Numbered from the stretch's first letter, positions 1 to 10,099 are shown. The stretch is DNA of 64,000 nucleotides from Erwinia sp. E_sp_B01_1 (GCF_036865545.1 NZ_CP142208.1:1798001-1862000); one strand, 5' to 3'. Translations and numbers: made by a program. The notes: a model not told the origin generated them from the letters alone.

Positions 1-1
1 C

Positions 2-571
2 AACCAGTTCGGTACGACCAGCGTCATCAACCTCTATCTGAATCAGGAAGATTTCAGCATGGCACAGCGCATCACTGATGCCATCAACGCCCGCAGCGGC
101 TACGGCTCAGCCCAGGCGCTGGATGGCCGTACCGTTGCTGTTCAGGTTTCGGCAAACGGCACTTCTCAGGTTCGGCTGCTGGCGGATATTCAGAACATCG
201 ATGTGAGCATGCCGATTCAGGATGCCAAAGTCATTATCAACTCGCGTACCGGATCGGTGGTAATGAACCGCGAAGTCCAGTTGAGCACCTGTGCTATCGC
301 TCAGGGCAACCTGTCGGTAACGGTGAATCAGTCGCAGAACGTCAGCCAGCCTGATACCCCTCTGGCGGGTGGTCAGACGGTGGTGACGCCGCAGACGCAG
401 ATTGATCTACGCCAGAGCGGCGGCGCACTGCAAAGCGTTAATGCCAGCGCCAACCTCAACAGCGTGGTACGTGCCCTGAATGCGTTAGGTGCCACGCCGA
501 TCGATTTGATGTCCATCCTGCAGTCAATGCAGAGTGCGGGTTGCCTGCACGCCAAACTGGAAATTATCTGA
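2..571 (+). CDS. flgI: Flagellar P-ring protein FlgI (C-terminal part)
   Basis: The reading frame is open from base 2, so the N-terminus lies outside the window; 189 C-terminal residues remain. The segment has the FlgI pattern of a [11 protein letters not shown] strand followed by AQRITDAIN and ends in KLEII. FlgI is a periplasmic protein that assembles the P ring around the flagellar rod in the peptidoglycan layer. Its stop codon overlaps the flgJ start by one base (tgATGa), which fits translational coupling in the flgB-L type operon. The identification rests on this sequence pattern and on flgJ, flgK and flgL following in order. Confidence 0.95.
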   Translation, partial: NQFGTTSVINLYLNQEDFSMAQRITDAINARSGYGSAQALDGRTVAVQVSANGTSQVRLLADIQNIDVSMPIQDAKVIINSRTGSVVMNREVQLSTCAIAQGNLSVTVNQSQNVSQPDTPLAGGQTVVTPQTQIDLRQSGGALQSVNASANLNSVVRALNALGATPIDLMSILQSMQSAGCLHAKLEII

Positions 572-1509
572 TGAGTAACTCCCAGTCTCTGATGGGGGCG
601 GCGTACGACAGCCGCTCTCTGAATGACCTCAAACGCCAGGCTGGCAGCGACCCTAAGGCACATGCCAGAGAAGTTGCGAAGCAGGTGGAAGGGATGTTTG
701 TACAGATGATGCTGAAAAGCATGCGTCAGGCGCTGCCGCAGGATGGTCTGCTGAGCACTGAACAGACGCGGCTTTACACCTCAATGTACGATCAGCAGAT
801 TGGGCAGCAGATCGCCTCCAAAGGGTTGGGTCTGGCTGACCTGATGGTTAAGCAGATGGATCAGGTACAGGCACCGGATGAAAATGCCGGAACCGTACCA
901 ATGATGCTGGATAAGAACTTCATCAATACTTTACCACCGCTGGCGATGGAACAGATTATCCGCAAGGCCGTGCCTCGTTTGCCCTCGTCAGAGGTGCCGC
1001 TGCACGGTGACAGCAGCGATTTCATCGCGCAGTTGTCGCAGCCCGCCAAAATGGCGAGTGCGGAGAGCGGTATTCCGCATCACCTGATCCTGGCGCAGGC
1101 CGCGCTGGAATCAGGCTGGGGCCAGCGCCAGATTCTGACCGCCGAAGGCAAGCCAAGCTACAACGTGTTCGGTATCAAAGCCTCTGCCAACTGGCAGGGC
1201 AAAACCACCGATATCATGACCACCGAGTATGAAGGCGGCGAAGCGAAGAAGGTGAAAGCTAAATTCCGCGTGTATGACTCTTATTTCGAAGCGCTGAACG
1301 ATTACGTCAAGCTGCTAAGTAATAACCCTCGTTACAGCGCGGTGACCACCGCAGAAACGCCGGAGCAGGGCGCCAGAGCGTTGCAGGCCGCAGGCTATGC
1401 GACCGACCCTAAATATGCGCAAAAATTAGTAGGGATGATTCAACAATTCAAAAACATGGGTGAAAAAGTGGTGAAGGCTTACACCCAGGATATTGGCGAT
1501 TTGTTCTGA
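571..1509 (+). CDS. flgJ: Flagellar rod assembly protein / peptidoglycan hydrolase FlgJ
   Basis: The product has 312 residues, the usual FlgJ length. The N-terminal part (about 20-110) is the rod-cap domain, with EGMFVQMMLKSMRQALP and a conserved DQQIGQQIA stretch. The C-terminal part (about 160-310) is a glucosaminidase-type hydrolase with the HHLILAQAALESGWGQ motif, which holds the catalytic Glu, and a YNVFGIKA segment. It caps the growing rod in the periplasm and opens peptidoglycan. The ATG at 571 overlaps the flgI stop; an in-frame ATG at 541 lies inside flgI and is not needed. Confidence 0.96.
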   Translation: MSNSQSLMGAAYDSRSLNDLKRQAGSDPKAHAREVAKQVEGMFVQMMLKSMRQALPQDGLLSTEQTRLYTSMYDQQIGQQIASKGLGLADLMVKQMDQVQAPDENAGTVPMMLDKNFINTLPPLAMEQIIRKAVPRLPSSEVPLHGDSSDFIAQLSQPAKMASAESGIPHHLILAQAALESGWGQRQILTAEGKPSYNVFGIKASANWQGKTTDIMTTEYEGGEAKKVKAKFRVYDSYFEALNDYVKLLSNNPRYSAVTTAETPEQGARALQAAGYATDPKYAQKLVGMIQQFKNMGEKVVKAYTQDIGDLF

Positions 1510-1517
1510 TTAATTGC

Positions 1518-1544
1518 TCAAGTTTATTCCGGTTTAACCGATAA
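1518..1544 (+). promoter_or_regulatory. Sigma-28 (FliA) promoter for flgKL
   Basis: TCAAGTTT, an 11-bp spacer and ACCGATAA match the flagellar sigma consensus TAAAGTTT-N11-GCCGATAA in 14 of 16 positions. It lies in the flgJ-flgK gap, 83 bases before the flgK ATG. In enterics flgKL has a FliA promoter in addition to read-through from the upstream flagellar operon. Confidence 0.8.
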
Positions 1545-1627
1545 CTCTTAGAGGCCGGATTTGTGTTAAGCACACCGGCAGATTTTTCAAGCCGCCCGTG
1601 CTGTGTCAGGGTAAAATAGGAAACGCG

Positions 1628-3280
1628 ATGGCTAACTTAATTAATACCGCAATGAGCGGATTAAACGCTGCTCAGGCTGCGTTGAATACCACCAGTAATA
1701 ACATCAGTAACTACAGCGTTACCGGCTATTCACGCCAGACTACGGTGCTTAACCAGGCCAACAGCACGATGAGTGGCGGCCAGTATTATGGCAACGGCGT
1801 TTCCGTGGGAAGCGTGAACCGCGAATATGATGCGTTCATCACTAACCAGCTGCGCAGCGCAACCACGCAAAACAGTGCGTTGACCACGCAGTACACGCAG
1901 ATGTCGAACATTGACGATATGTTTTCCGGCACCACCAACACCCTGTCGGCCAACATTCAGGACTTCTTCTCCTCACTGCAGACCCTGGTCAGCAACGCGG
2001 ACGATCCTTCAGCCCGTCAGACCGTGCTGGGCAAGGCCGATGGCCTGGTAAACCAGTTCCAGGTGACCGACACCTATCTGCGCAATCTGGACAGCAGCCT
2101 GAATACCTCACTCACCGCCACGGTGGATCAGGTCAACAGCTATGCCAAACAGATCGCTAACGTTAACCAGCAGATCACTAAACTCACCGGTGCCAGTGGC
2201 GGCAATCCCCCTAACGATCTGCTGGATCAGCGCGATCAGCTGGTCACTGAACTCAACAAGCTGGTTGGCGTAACGGTCAGCCAGCAGGATGGCGGCAGCT
2301 ATAACATCAGCATCGGCAACGGTATTTCACTGGTGCAGGGCGACAGCTACAGCAAGCTGGCCACCGTTCCTTCCAGTGCTGATCCGACGCGTAAAACCAT
2401 TGCCAGCGTGGATTCAAGCACCGGCGCGACGACTGAAATCCCTGAGAAAATGCTGACCACCGGCTCACTGGGTGGCTTGTTAGCCTTCCGGACCGACCTT
2501 GATAGCGCACGTAATCAACTGGGTCAGTTGGCGATGGGCTTAGGTGACAGCTTTAACAAGCAGCACGAGGCTGGCTACGACAGCAATGGTGATAAAGGCG
2601 GGGCATTCTTTAGCCTGGGCAGTCCCTCTGTGACGTCGAACAGCAAGAACACCACGAATACTACCCTGACGGCGACCTGGAAGGATACCAGTGCAGTTCA
2701 GGCATCCAACTATAAAGTGACTTACAACGGTTCCGGATGGGATGTGACCCGTCTGTCTGATAATGCGACGCTAGCTGCCAACGCGACAACTGACGGCAGC
2801 GGCAACGCCACGCTGAGCTTCGATGGCCTGGAAATCGCGGTCAGCGGGTCACCTGCCAAACAGGACAGCTTCCTGGTGAAGCCGGTCAACGATGTGATCG
2901 TCAATATGGACGTGAATATCACTGATGAGTCTAAAGTTGCTGCAGCCGGTGCCGATGAAGGGATCAGTGACAATACCAATGCGCAGTCATTGCTTGATCT
3001 GCAAACTAAAAAGGTTATAGGCGGTAACAACACGCTGACTCAGGCTTACGCAAGTATGGTGGCTGACGTGGGTAACAAAACCAATAACCTGAAAACCACC
3101 AGCGCCACCCAGGGCAACGTTGTGACGCAGTTGAGCAATCAGCAGCAGTCCGTGTCGGGTGTAAACCTGGATGAAGAATACGGCAACCTGACGCGCTATC
3201 AGCAATATTACATGGCTAATGCGCAGGTTTTGCAGACCGCCACCACCATCTTTGACGCGCTGCTTGGCGCTGTTCGCTGA
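1628..3280 (+). CDS. flgK: Flagellar hook-associated protein 1 FlgK
   Basis: This 550-residue protein is the first hook-filament junction protein. It is exported through the flagellar type III apparatus and joins hook to filament together with FlgL. The N-terminus LINTAMSGLNAAQAALNT followed by NNISNYSVTGYSRQ is the diagnostic D0 helix and loop of the FlgE/FlgK family. The C-terminus (NLTRYQQYYMANAQVLQT) forms the partner helix. I place the start at 1628, where the conserved MANLIN begins; a longer frame to 1598 adds ten unconserved residues. flgL follows after 21 bases. Confidence 0.96.
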   Translation: MANLINTAMSGLNAAQAALNTTSNNISNYSVTGYSRQTTVLNQANSTMSGGQYYGNGVSVGSVNREYDAFITNQLRSATTQNSALTTQYTQMSNIDDMFSGTTNTLSANIQDFFSSLQTLVSNADDPSARQTVLGKADGLVNQFQVTDTYLRNLDSSLNTSLTATVDQVNSYAKQIANVNQQITKLTGASGGNPPNDLLDQRDQLVTELNKLVGVTVSQQDGGSYNISIGNGISLVQGDSYSKLATVPSSADPTRKTIASVDSSTGATTEIPEKMLTTGSLGGLLAFRTDLDSARNQLGQLAMGLGDSFNKQHEAGYDSNGDKGGAFFSLGSPSVTSNSKNTTNTTLTATWKDTSAVQASNYKVTYNGSGWDVTRLSDNATLAANATTDGSGNATLSFDGLEIAVSGSPAKQDSFLVKPVNDVIVNMDVNITDESKVAAAGADEGISDNTNAQSLLDLQTKKVIGGNNTLTQAYASMVADVGNKTNNLKTTSATQGNVVTQLSNQQQSVSGVNLDEEYGNLTRYQQYYMANAQVLQTATTIFDALLGAVR

Positions 3281-3301
3281 TTACTGAACAAGGAATAAAC
3301 C

Positions 3302-4267
3302 ATGCGTCTCAGCACTTCAATGATGTATGACCAGCAAATGCGTGGGGTCACCAACTCACAGGCAAGCTGGCTGAAAGCGGGCGAACAGCTCTCTACCGGT
3401 AAACGCGTTATCAACCCTTCTGACGACCCGGTTGCCGCGGCGCAGGCCGTAGTGCTTAGCCAGGCCCAGGCGCAGACCAGCCAGTTTAAAACGGCACGGG
3501 TCTTTGCGACCAACAGCGTCAGTCAGGAAGAGACGAACCTGCAACAGGTGACTACGGTCATCCAGGGCGCTCAGAGCGTGGTAGTGGCCGCCGCCAGCGG
3601 CACGCTGTCTGACGACGACCGTCAGTCTTATGCGACCCAGCTTGAAGGGATGCGTGACCAGTTGCTGAACCTGGCGAACTCGACAGACGGCAATGGCCGC
3701 TATATGTTCGCCGGTTACAAAACTGATGCGGCGCCCTTTACAAAGGCAGCAGACGGCTCTGTAACTTATACCGGTGGCGATACGGCGATCACGCAGAAAG
3801 TGGATGCTAACAGGACTATGACCACCAGCCACACCGGCAGTCAGGTATTCCTGTCCGTCACCAGTAATGCTGAGAAAGATGCAGATGGCAATACTGTGGA
3901 TGCCAACATTTTTGACACCCTGAATAACGCTATCAAAGCATTAAACACGCCCGTTGCTGATGCCAGCGATGCCGATACCAAAGCGGCGGCAGATGCAGTG
4001 AGCAAGCTGAGCCGTGGTCTCTCTAACTCGCTGAACAACGTCTCGAAAATTCGTTCTGAACTCGGGACACAGCTCAGTGAGCTGGAGAGCCTGGATGCCA
4101 AGGGCGAAGACACTGCACTGAATCAGTCCACGCAGATGAGCGGGCTGGTGGATGTGGATTACACCGCCGCTATTTCAAGCTATACCATGCAGCAGACGGC
4201 CTTACAGGCTTCTTATAAAGTCTTTACCGATATGTCCTCACTGTCTCTGTTTAAACTGAACGCCTGA
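3302..4267 (+). CDS. flgL: Flagellar hook-associated protein 3 FlgL
   Basis: The 321-residue product is the second hook-filament junction protein and is flagellin-like at both ends: MRLSTSMMYDQQMRGVTNSQ with GEQLSTGKRVINPSDDPVAA at the N-terminus, and a C-terminal helix with SYTMQQTALQASYKVF. These coiled ends stack on FlgK below and filament above. The central part is variable, as expected for the exposed domain. AAGGAATAAACC before the ATG is a good ribosome binding site. A strong terminator follows, so flgL ends the transcription unit. Confidence 0.96.
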   Translation: MRLSTSMMYDQQMRGVTNSQASWLKAGEQLSTGKRVINPSDDPVAAAQAVVLSQAQAQTSQFKTARVFATNSVSQEETNLQQVTTVIQGAQSVVVAAASGTLSDDDRQSYATQLEGMRDQLLNLANSTDGNGRYMFAGYKTDAAPFTKAADGSVTYTGGDTAITQKVDANRTMTTSHTGSQVFLSVTSNAEKDADGNTVDANIFDTLNNAIKALNTPVADASDADTKAAADAVSKLSRGLSNSLNNVSKIRSELGTQLSELESLDAKGEDTALNQSTQMSGLVDVDYTAAISSYTMQQTALQASYKVFTDMSSLSLFKLNA

Positions 4268-4311
4268 TCATCCAACTTTGAACGTGCTTTAACCGGGTAC
4301 GTTCCTTTTCT

Positions 4312-4345
4312 CCCGCTGTCGTTTTTCGATAGCGGGTTTTTTTTG
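4312..4345 (+). terminator. Rho-independent terminator after flgL
   Basis: A 10-bp stem (CCCGCTGTCG paired with CGATAGCGGG, one G-T wobble) with a five-T loop is followed by a run of T residues. It closes the flgKL unit. Confidence 0.85.
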
Positions 4346-4399
4346 TCTTTTATCTGGCCCAATGCCGCGCTCACTCTGTTTCTCTGGCCATATTAATTA

Positions 4400-4427
4400 C
4401 CGTAGCCGTAGCCGTAGCCGTAGCCGT
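4400..4427. repeat. Hexanucleotide tandem repeat (CCGTAG)4
   Basis: Four perfect CCGTAG units plus a partial fifth lie in the gap between the flgL and rne terminators. Further right, GGCAGGAAG occurs three times (4480, 4501, 4527) within degenerate longer repeats. No coding or regulatory role is visible in the 4346-4545 stretch. Confidence 0.85.
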
Positions 4428-4546
4428 CAGGCAGGCATGAGGGCAGACCGTTACAGGTAGCGGGCTGGAAAAGATGGCTGGCAGGAAGTAAGAGATAACA
4501 GGCAGGAAGAGAAATCGGGCATATCGGGCAGGAAGAGATAGCAGGT

Positions 4547-4583
4547 AAAAAAAAGCCCCGGTCGGAAGACCGGGGCTTTTTCA
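4547..4583. terminator. Bidirectional terminator, rne 3' end
   Basis: A perfect 10-bp stem, AGCCCCGGTC and GACCGGGGCT with a GGAA loop, has an A run on its left and a T run on its right. It can therefore act on either strand; its main job is probably to end rne on the minus strand. Confidence 0.85.
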
Positions 4584-4595
4584 GTCAGGCATTAA

Positions 4596-7500
4596 CTACT
4601 CTGGGCGGGTAGCCGGGGCAGTTGCCTGGTGAGTGGCAGAATGACCGCCAGCAGAACCCTTACCGTCAAAGTCAAAGGCAGGGCGAACCCAGTCACTCTG
4701 ACGAGCCGGTGCAGGCTGATACTCAGGCGCAGGCGCTTTGGTCATCGGTGCCGTAGCGTGATGCTTGAAAGCAGGCTGAGCCGGAGCAGAGGTCTGCGGT
4801 GCAGCAGCAGGAGCCTCAGCCGGAGCAGAGGCCTGCGGTGCAGCAGCAGGAGCCACAGCCGGAGCAGAGACCTGCGGTGCAGCAGCAGGGGCCGCAGCCG
4901 GAGCAGAGGCCTGCGGTGCAGCAGCAGGAGCCGCAGCCGGAGCAGAGGCCTGCGGTGCAGCAGCAGGAGCCGCAGCCGGAGCAGAGGCCTGCGGTGCAGC
5001 AGCAGGAGCCTCAGCCGGAGCAGAGACCTGCGGTGCAGCAGCAGGAGGAGCTACAGGCTCGTCACGGGCTGGAACCGGTGCATGAGGCTCAGTCGCTTCA
5101 ATGCGCTCAGCCACGGCTTCCGGTGCAGAGAGCACTTCTTTAACCTGCTGTTCAGTAGTTGGGCTGACATCAGCGGCAGTATCAGCAGCCTGCTGGCTGA
5201 CTTTTTCTGCAATGCGCTGTTCTTCAGCCTGCTTAGCGTCTTCAACGATTTCTTCAACCGCATCAACAAAAGCTTCCACCGCCGGGCGGGTCTCTTCCGC
5301 TGGCAGCGCTTCCTGAGCAACAGCATCAGCGACAGGTTCATCAGCAGCAGAAATCACCGCAGGTTGTTCGTTAACCGGCGTTTCAATAGCGGCAGTTTCA
5401 TCTGTGTTTACCAGCGTCACTTCCGGTTTATTTTCCGGCTGTGGCTCAGCGATATGCACTGGCTGGGCTTCGGCAACGTCAGCAGAGTGGGCCGCTTCAG
5501 TTGAGGCTACAGCAACGGCGTCCGCCGTATCCTGATGACCGTAATCCGGCACCACAGACTGCTCGTGCTCGTGCTCATCCGCAGCATGGGCTACCGGATA
5601 AGTGATCCACACTTTGCCTGATGCCATTTCCGGAGAAGCAGCAGCAAAGGTCAGTGGCATTGGCGACTGGTTAGGGTAACGCTCATCACGGTAACGACGA
5701 CGACGCTGACCACTCACACGCAGATGACGTGGAGAGCGGCGCGAGCGGCGTGGCATGCTGTTGCTGTCACGATCTTCGCTTTCTTCCGCTTCGCTGTGGT
5801 TTTCCACTGCAACAGGAGCCTGAACGGGAGCCTCTTCTTCTGCCGGAGCGAAAGAGCGGGCTGCCGTTTGTTCAGCGGTTTCGATACGCACTTTCTGATC
5901 CAGCTGACGCGGTTTGCGACGCGGCATAACCTGAACGTGCTCTTCGCCTTCTGCCGCTTCTTCAATCGGCGCAGCTTCAGCAACCTGAGCCAGTTCTGCA
6001 ACTTTCTCATCCTGTGGAGCCTGACGCTTTTCATCCTGACGACGACGCGGCTGACGCTCACGACGAGGCTGCTGCTGCTGTGACTCTTCAGCTACTGGCT
6101 GGAGATCGTCACGAACTTCTGCAGCGGCAGGTGCGTTACGCTTGTTACGACGGTTTTCTTCACGGTTTTCAGCAGCAGGATCGCGGTCGCGTACCATGCG
6201 CTCATTACGGTTAGAGTTACGGTCATTACGAGGGTTACGATCGTTGCGCTCGTTACGGTCTGAACGTTCAGTATTACGATCGGCATTGCGGTCAGTATTA
6301 CGATCAGCATTACGGTCGTTGCGGTCAACATTGCGATCCGCGTTACGGTCATTGCGATCTGAATTGCGGTCGTTGCGATCTCCACCGCGGTCGTTACGGT
6401 CACCACTGCGATCGTTACGGTCACTGTAACGTTCTGAGCGGTCACCGTTATTACGGTCACGACGGTTGTTCTGACGGCGGTTGTTACGACGTTCACCGCG
6501 TGGTGGTGCCGCTTCCGGCGCTTTCTCTTCTTCCACAACTACTGGCTGAGGCTGCTCTGCTGGCTTCTCTTCACCGGCAAACATTTTCTTCAGACCACGG
6601 AAGAGACGACTCATCAGGCCTGGCTCTGCGGCAGCTGGTGCTGGCGCTGCAGGGGTTGCCTGAGGTTCAGCAGCAGCCTGAGGAGCAGCCGCTACGGCTT
6701 CCTGCGGGGCAGGAGGGGCATCAGGCATCACGAAAGCAGCCAGAGCCGGTTGCTCAGGGCGTTTACGCTCGGCATGCTCTTCTTCAGAAGGCAATGCCAT
6801 TTCAGCTTCATGCAGCTTCGGCAGATGGTAGCTCAGGGTTTGCGTCTCTTCGCCACTGCGGACACGCAAAACAGAGTAATGCGGGGTTTGCATCTGATCG
6901 TTAGGAACGATGATCGCTTTCACGCCGCCCTGACGTTTTTCGATAGCGCTGACAGCTTCACGTTTTTCGTTCAGCAGGTAAGAAGCCACCTGGACCGGAA
7001 CGATAGCGTGAACTTCTTTGGTGTTCTCTTTCAGCGCTTCTTCTTCAATCAGACGCAGGATAGAGAGAGCCAGCGATTCGTTATCACGGATGGTGCCGGT
7101 ACCGCTGCAGCGTGGGCAAACGTGATGGCTGGACTCGCCCAGGGAAGGGCTGAGGCGCTGACGCGACATCTCCAGCAGGCCGAACCGGGAGATATGGCTG
7201 ATCTGGATACGCGCACGATCCTGACGAACCGCTTCACGCAGGCGATTTTCTACCGCACGCTGGTGGCGCACTGGTGTCATATCGATAAAGTCGATAACGA
7301 TCAGGCCGCCCAGGTCACGCAGACGCAGCTGGCGGGCAATTTCATCTGCCGCTTCCAGGTTGGTGTTGAAGGCGGTTTCCTCAATATCGCCACCGCGGGT
7401 TGCGCGGGCGGAGTTGATATCGATAGCGGTAAGCGCTTCAGTGGAGTCGATAACAATTGAGCCACCGGATGGCAGACGCACTTCACGCTGGAAGGCAGAC

Positions 7501-8327
7501 TCAATCTGCGATTCGATCTGGTAATGGCTGAACAGCGGGATTTCACCGGTGTAAAGTTTGATTTTGCTGCTGAAGTCCGGACGACCCAACGCCGCAATGT
7601 GCTGACGGGCCAACTCCAGAACCTTCGGGTTATCGATAAGGATTTCACCGATATCCTGACGCAGATAGTCGCGGAACGCGCGGACAATGACGTTGCTCTC
7701 CTGATGGATCAGGAATGGAGCAGGGCGGCTATCAGCGGCTTTCTTAATGGCTTCCCAATGCTTCATACGGAAGCTCAAATCCCACTGCAATGCTTCAGCA
7801 GATTTGCCCACACCAGCAGTACGAACGATCAGACCCATGCCTTCAGGCAGCTCAAGTGCAGAAAGCGCTTCCTTAAGTTCAGTACGATCGTCGCCTTCAA
7901 TACGACGGGAAATACCGCCAGCACGTGGGTTATTAGGCATCAACACCAGGTAGCTGCCGGCCAGGCTGATAAAGGTGGTTAAGGCTGCGCCTTTATTACC
8001 CCGTTCTTCTTTATCAATCTGAACGATAACTTCCTGACCTTCACGCAATACGTCCTTGATATTCGGGCGTCCGTGAGAGGAATAGTTGCTGGGAAAGTAT
8101 TCGCGGGAGATTTCTTTCAGAGGGAGGAAACCGTGTCTTTCAGCACCGTAATCGACAAATGCTGCTTCAAGACTGGGTTCAATGCGAGTGATCTTGCCTT
8201 TATAGATGTTGGCTTTTTTCTGTTCGTGTCCTGGGCTTTCAATATCCAGGTCGTACAGGCGCTGTCCATCCACGAGAGCGACACGCAACTCTTCCTGCTG
8301 AGTTGCGTTTATCAACATTCTTTTCAT
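4596..8327 (-). CDS. rne: Ribonuclease E
   Basis: The 1243-residue endoribonuclease is the scaffold of the RNA degradosome and initiates mRNA decay and rRNA/tRNA maturation at the inner membrane. The N-terminal half has the S1 domain (about 39-119), catalytic Asp residues in TAIDINSAR and VIDFIDM, and the Zn-link VCPRCSG near 404. An amphipathic membrane helix ([13 protein letters not shown]) lies near 580, then Arg-rich RNA-binding regions. The C-terminus matches the PNPase-binding tail ([18 protein letters not shown]). It is about 180 residues longer than the E. coli protein because of an Asn-Asp-Arg repeat and seven 13-residue Ala/Pro/Gln repeats. Confidence 0.98.
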   Translation of the reverse strand: MKRMLINATQQEELRVALVDGQRLYDLDIESPGHEQKKANIYKGKITRIEPSLEAAFVDYGAERHGFLPLKEISREYFPSNYSSHGRPNIKDVLREGQEVIVQIDKEERGNKGAALTTFISLAGSYLVLMPNNPRAGGISRRIEGDDRTELKEALSALELPEGMGLIVRTAGVGKSAEALQWDLSFRMKHWEAIKKAADSRPAPFLIHQESNVIVRAFRDYLRQDIGEILIDNPKVLELARQHIAALGRPDFSSKIKLYTGEIPLFSHYQIESQIESAFQREVRLPSGGSIVIDSTEALTAIDINSARATRGGDIEETAFNTNLEAADEIARQLRLRDLGGLIVIDFIDMTPVRHQRAVENRLREAVRQDRARIQISHISRFGLLEMSRQRLSPSLGESSHHVCPRCSGTGTIRDNESLALSILRLIEEEALKENTKEVHAIVPVQVASYLLNEKREAVSAIEKRQGGVKAIIVPNDQMQTPHYSVLRVRSGEETQTLSYHLPKLHEAEMALPSEEEHAERKRPEQPALAAFVMPDAPPAPQEAVAAAPQAAAEPQATPAAPAPAAAEPGLMSRLFRGLKKMFAGEEKPAEQPQPVVVEEEKAPEAAPPRGERRNNRRQNNRRDRNNGDRSERYSDRNDRSGDRNDRGGDRNDRNSDRNDRNADRNVDRNDRNADRNTDRNADRNTERSDRNERNDRNPRNDRNSNRNERMVRDRDPAAENREENRRNKRNAPAAAEVRDDLQPVAEESQQQQPRRERQPRRRQDEKRQAPQDEKVAELAQVAEAAPIEEAAEGEEHVQVMPRRKPRQLDQKVRIETAEQTAARSFAPAEEEAPVQAPVAVENHSEAEESEDRDSNSMPRRSRRSPRHLRVSGQRRRRYRDERYPNQSPMPLTFAAASPEMASGKVWITYPVAHAADEHEHEQSVVPDYGHQDTADAVAVASTEAAHSADVAEAQPVHIAEPQPENKPEVTLVNTDETAAIETPVNEQPAVISAADEPVADAVAQEALPAEETRPAVEAFVDAVEEIVEDAKQAEEQRIAEKVSQQAADTAADVSPTTEQQVKEVLSAPEAVAERIEATEPHAPVPARDEPVAPPAAAPQVSAPAEAPAAAPQASAPAAAPAAAPQASAPAAAPAAAPQASAPAAAPAAAPQVSAPAVAPAAAPQASAPAEAPAAAPQTSAPAQPAFKHHATAPMTKAPAPEYQPAPARQSDWVRPAFDFDGKGSAGGHSATHQATAPATRPE
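4795..5050. repeat. 39-bp in-frame tandem repeat within rne
   Basis: Seven near-identical 39-bp units begin at 4795, 4834, 4873, 4912, 4951, 4990 and 5029, the last diverging. Each encodes a 13-residue block of the form [13 protein letters not shown] in the disordered C-terminal part of RNase E, just before the PNPase-binding tail. The unit is a multiple of three, so copy-number change keeps the frame. Confidence 0.95.
6185..6500. repeat. Asn-Asp-Arg codon repeat tract within rne
   Basis: On the rne strand this stretch encodes many iterations of DRN, DRND and DRNA (more than 25 Arg residues in about 100). It lies where E. coli RNase E has its first Arg-rich RNA-binding region. The repeats are 9-12 bp and imperfect. 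The opposite strand and the other frames stay open across it only because the composition is biased. Confidence 0.85.
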
Positions 8328-8680
8328 CGTAACTTACTCATTATTCTTACATTAGTGACAAAGCTACGGGCAATAGTAACGCTGGACGCGAGTAACCGAT
8401 GGCCCCGAGTCTCATCGCAAAGCCGTCAACCTCACGGTTGTCGCCTGCTAAGGGGCGCAAAATCTCGGCAGCCTGTTTTTCATTTGGAAAAACAGCGCTT
8501 TTAAAAAAGGGGGAACCGCCAGTGAGTAACCAGAGTGAACCAATCCCGTCTTGTCGTCCAGGCTGCAACCCGCAGCCCGCTAAATGCCTGATTACACAAT
8601 ACGTCTTACGCCATTGCTGCGTGTATGGGCTATCCGGCAAAACTTCTTATTACGCTATTTTCTTGTTTCACAAGGTTTAG
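8328..8680 (-). ncRNA. rne 5' untranslated regulatory leader (rne5-type)
   Basis: About 350 bases upstream of rne carry no gene, comparable to the long rne leader through which RNase E autoregulates its mRNA in enterics. On the minus strand a hairpin at 8422-8441 has CAACC and GGTTG arms around a GTGA loop, with further pairs below an A-A mismatch. A T-rich single-stranded stretch lies further upstream (8493-8511). The assignment is from position and structure; the leader ends are estimated. Confidence 0.6.
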
Positions 8681-8719
8681 CGGGTAAAACATTAGCATTA
8701 TTCCATTGCTAACCTTGTG
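8669..8719. repeat. Inverted repeat in the rne/rluC divergent promoter region
   Basis: CACAAGGTTTAGC and GCTAACCTTGTG pair as 12 bp with one bulged T around a 26-base centre. It lies near the expected rne promoter, so it could be an operator or the 5' end of the leader. Apart from this I see no gene in 8681-8896. Confidence 0.5.
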
Positions 8720-8896
8720 ATAGCAAGGTGACTTTTGATGAAGGTGGCGTTTATTGCCGCTTTTAAAGAGATTTGCATCGCATTTCCACAAATTGCCCAA
8801 AAACTGGTCATAAATCATCACCCACAAGGGTCACTGTCAGTTAAGCACAGAAAAAGAAGTGGCGCTATCCTGGCGCTCTATTTAGAATCGCCGACC

Positions 8897-9859
8897 ATGA
8901 AAACCAATACTCCAGCAGTCCGAATGGTGACGATTTCTGCCGATGAGGCAGGACAACGCATCGACAACTTTTTACGTACCCAGCTAAAAGGGGTGCCGAA
9001 GAGCATGATTTATCGCATTTTGCGTAAGGGCGAAGTGCGGGTGAACAAAGGGCGAATCAAGCCTGAATACAAACTTGAAGCGGGTGATGAGATCCGTATT
9101 CCGCCAGTAAGGGTGGCGGAGCGCGATGACGAGGCTGTGTCGCCTAAGCTGGATAAGGTGGCAGCGTTATCCGACGCGATCATTTTTGAAGACGATTACC
9201 TGCTGGTGCTGAACAAACCGTCAGGGACCGCCGTTCATGGTGGCAGCGGACTGAGCTTTGGCGTCATTGAAGGGCTGCGTGCGCTGCGTCCCGAAGCCCG
9301 TTTCCTGGAGCTGGTTCACCGTCTTGATCGTGATACCTCTGGCATCCTGCTGGTTGCTAAAAAGCGTTCAGCGCTGCGTTCGCTGCACGAGCAGTTGAGG
9401 GAGAAGGGGATGCAGAAGGATTATCTGGCGTTGGTACGCGGACAGTGGCCTTCTCATATCAAAGCAGTGCAGGCACCCTTGCTGAAAAATATTCTGCAAA
9501 GCGGCGAGCGAATTGTGCGGGTTAACAGCGAAGGTAAGCCATCTGAAACCCGTTTCAAAGTGGAAGAGCGCTATGCTCATGCCACGCTGGTAAAAGCCAG
9601 CCCGATTACGGGCCGTACTCATCAGATTCGTGTACATACCCTGCATGCGGGCCATCCCATCGCCTTTGACGATCGTTATGGCGAGCGCGACTTTGATGCC
9701 CAGCTTAAAGGAACCGGCCTGAAAAGGTTATTCCTGCATGCTGCCGCGCTGAAGTTCACCCATCCCAACACGGGCGAAGTCATGCGGGTTGAAGCGCCAC
9801 TGGATAAAGAGTTGAAGCATTGCCTGGAAGTGTTGCGTAAAACTGCCCCGGCTAAATGA
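8897..9859 (+). CDS. rluC: 23S rRNA pseudouridine(955/2504/2580) synthase RluC
   Basis: The 320-residue protein isomerises three uridines of 23S rRNA. It has an N-terminal S4 RNA-binding domain (about 20-80, [17 protein letters not shown]) and the RluA-type catalytic domain with [15 protein letters not shown], which holds the catalytic Asp, followed by [10 protein letters not shown] start at the ATG at 8897 because MKTNTP matches the known N-terminus; a frame extending to 8735 runs into promoter sequence. There is no strong Shine-Dalgarno site. It is transcribed divergently from rne. Confidence 0.96.
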   Translation: MKTNTPAVRMVTISADEAGQRIDNFLRTQLKGVPKSMIYRILRKGEVRVNKGRIKPEYKLEAGDEIRIPPVRVAERDDEAVSPKLDKVAALSDAIIFEDDYLLVLNKPSGTAVHGGSGLSFGVIEGLRALRPEARFLELVHRLDRDTSGILLVAKKRSALRSLHEQLREKGMQKDYLALVRGQWPSHIKAVQAPLLKNILQSGERIVRVNSEGKPSETRFKVEERYAHATLVKASPITGRTHQIRVHTLHAGHPIAFDDRYGERDFDAQLKGTGLKRLFLHAAALKFTHPNTGEVMRVEAPLDKELKHCLEVLRKTAPAK

Positions 9860-9867
9860 TTTCAGGC

Positions 9868-9931
9868 TCAATTGCTCAATTGCTCATTTGCTCATTTGCT
9901 CAATTGCTCACTTGCTTAATTGTTTAAGGGC
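9868..9931. repeat. 8-bp tandem repeat (TCAATTGC)n
   Basis: Seven consecutive 8-bp units, variants of TCAATTGC (TCATTTGC, TCACTTGC, TTAATTGT), begin nine bases after the rluC stop. The units are AT-rich and contain the palindrome CAATTG. No function is visible. Confidence 0.85.
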
Positions 9932-9961
9932 AAGGTCAGGAACGGCGCGGTGACAAGGCGT

Positions 9962-10059
9962 CGCCAGGGGGCCTGTTATCCGGGACGTCGTGAATCCGTC
10001 CCTGGAGACTTCGCAGCCACGTCCATGTGGCTGAGACCCGGTTAACAGGCCCCCTGGCG
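9962..10059. repeat. Nested palindromic element A
   Basis: Perfect 17-bp arms CGCCAGGGGGCCTGTTA (9962-9978) and TAACAGGCCCCCTGGCG (10043-10059) enclose two smaller hairpins: GGGACG/CGTCCC (9982-10002) and AGCCAC-GTCCAT-GTGGCT (10015-10032). The GTCCAT hexaloop recurs in two other elements of this window with different stems. It resembles a dispersed intergenic palindrome family, but I cannot name the family. Confidence 0.8.
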
Positions 10060-10099
10060 CCCCCTCATCTTCAGTGTCGTTGGCTAGCCTGGAGGCTGC

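Noticed and set aside
4799-5143. Plus-strand frame encoding [12 protein letters not shown] repeats
   Set aside because: An antisense shadow of the 39-bp rne repeats; a repeat length divisible by three keeps several frames open.
4629-5504. Long plus-strand frame of 291 codons across the rne 3' half
   Set aside because: It mirrors the repeat composition of rne ([11 protein letters not shown] repeats) and has no ribosome binding site; rne on the other strand is certain.
6750-7460. 236-codon plus-strand frame antisense to rne
   Set aside because: It overlies the conserved catalytic half of RNase E; no homology or ribosome binding site is visible.
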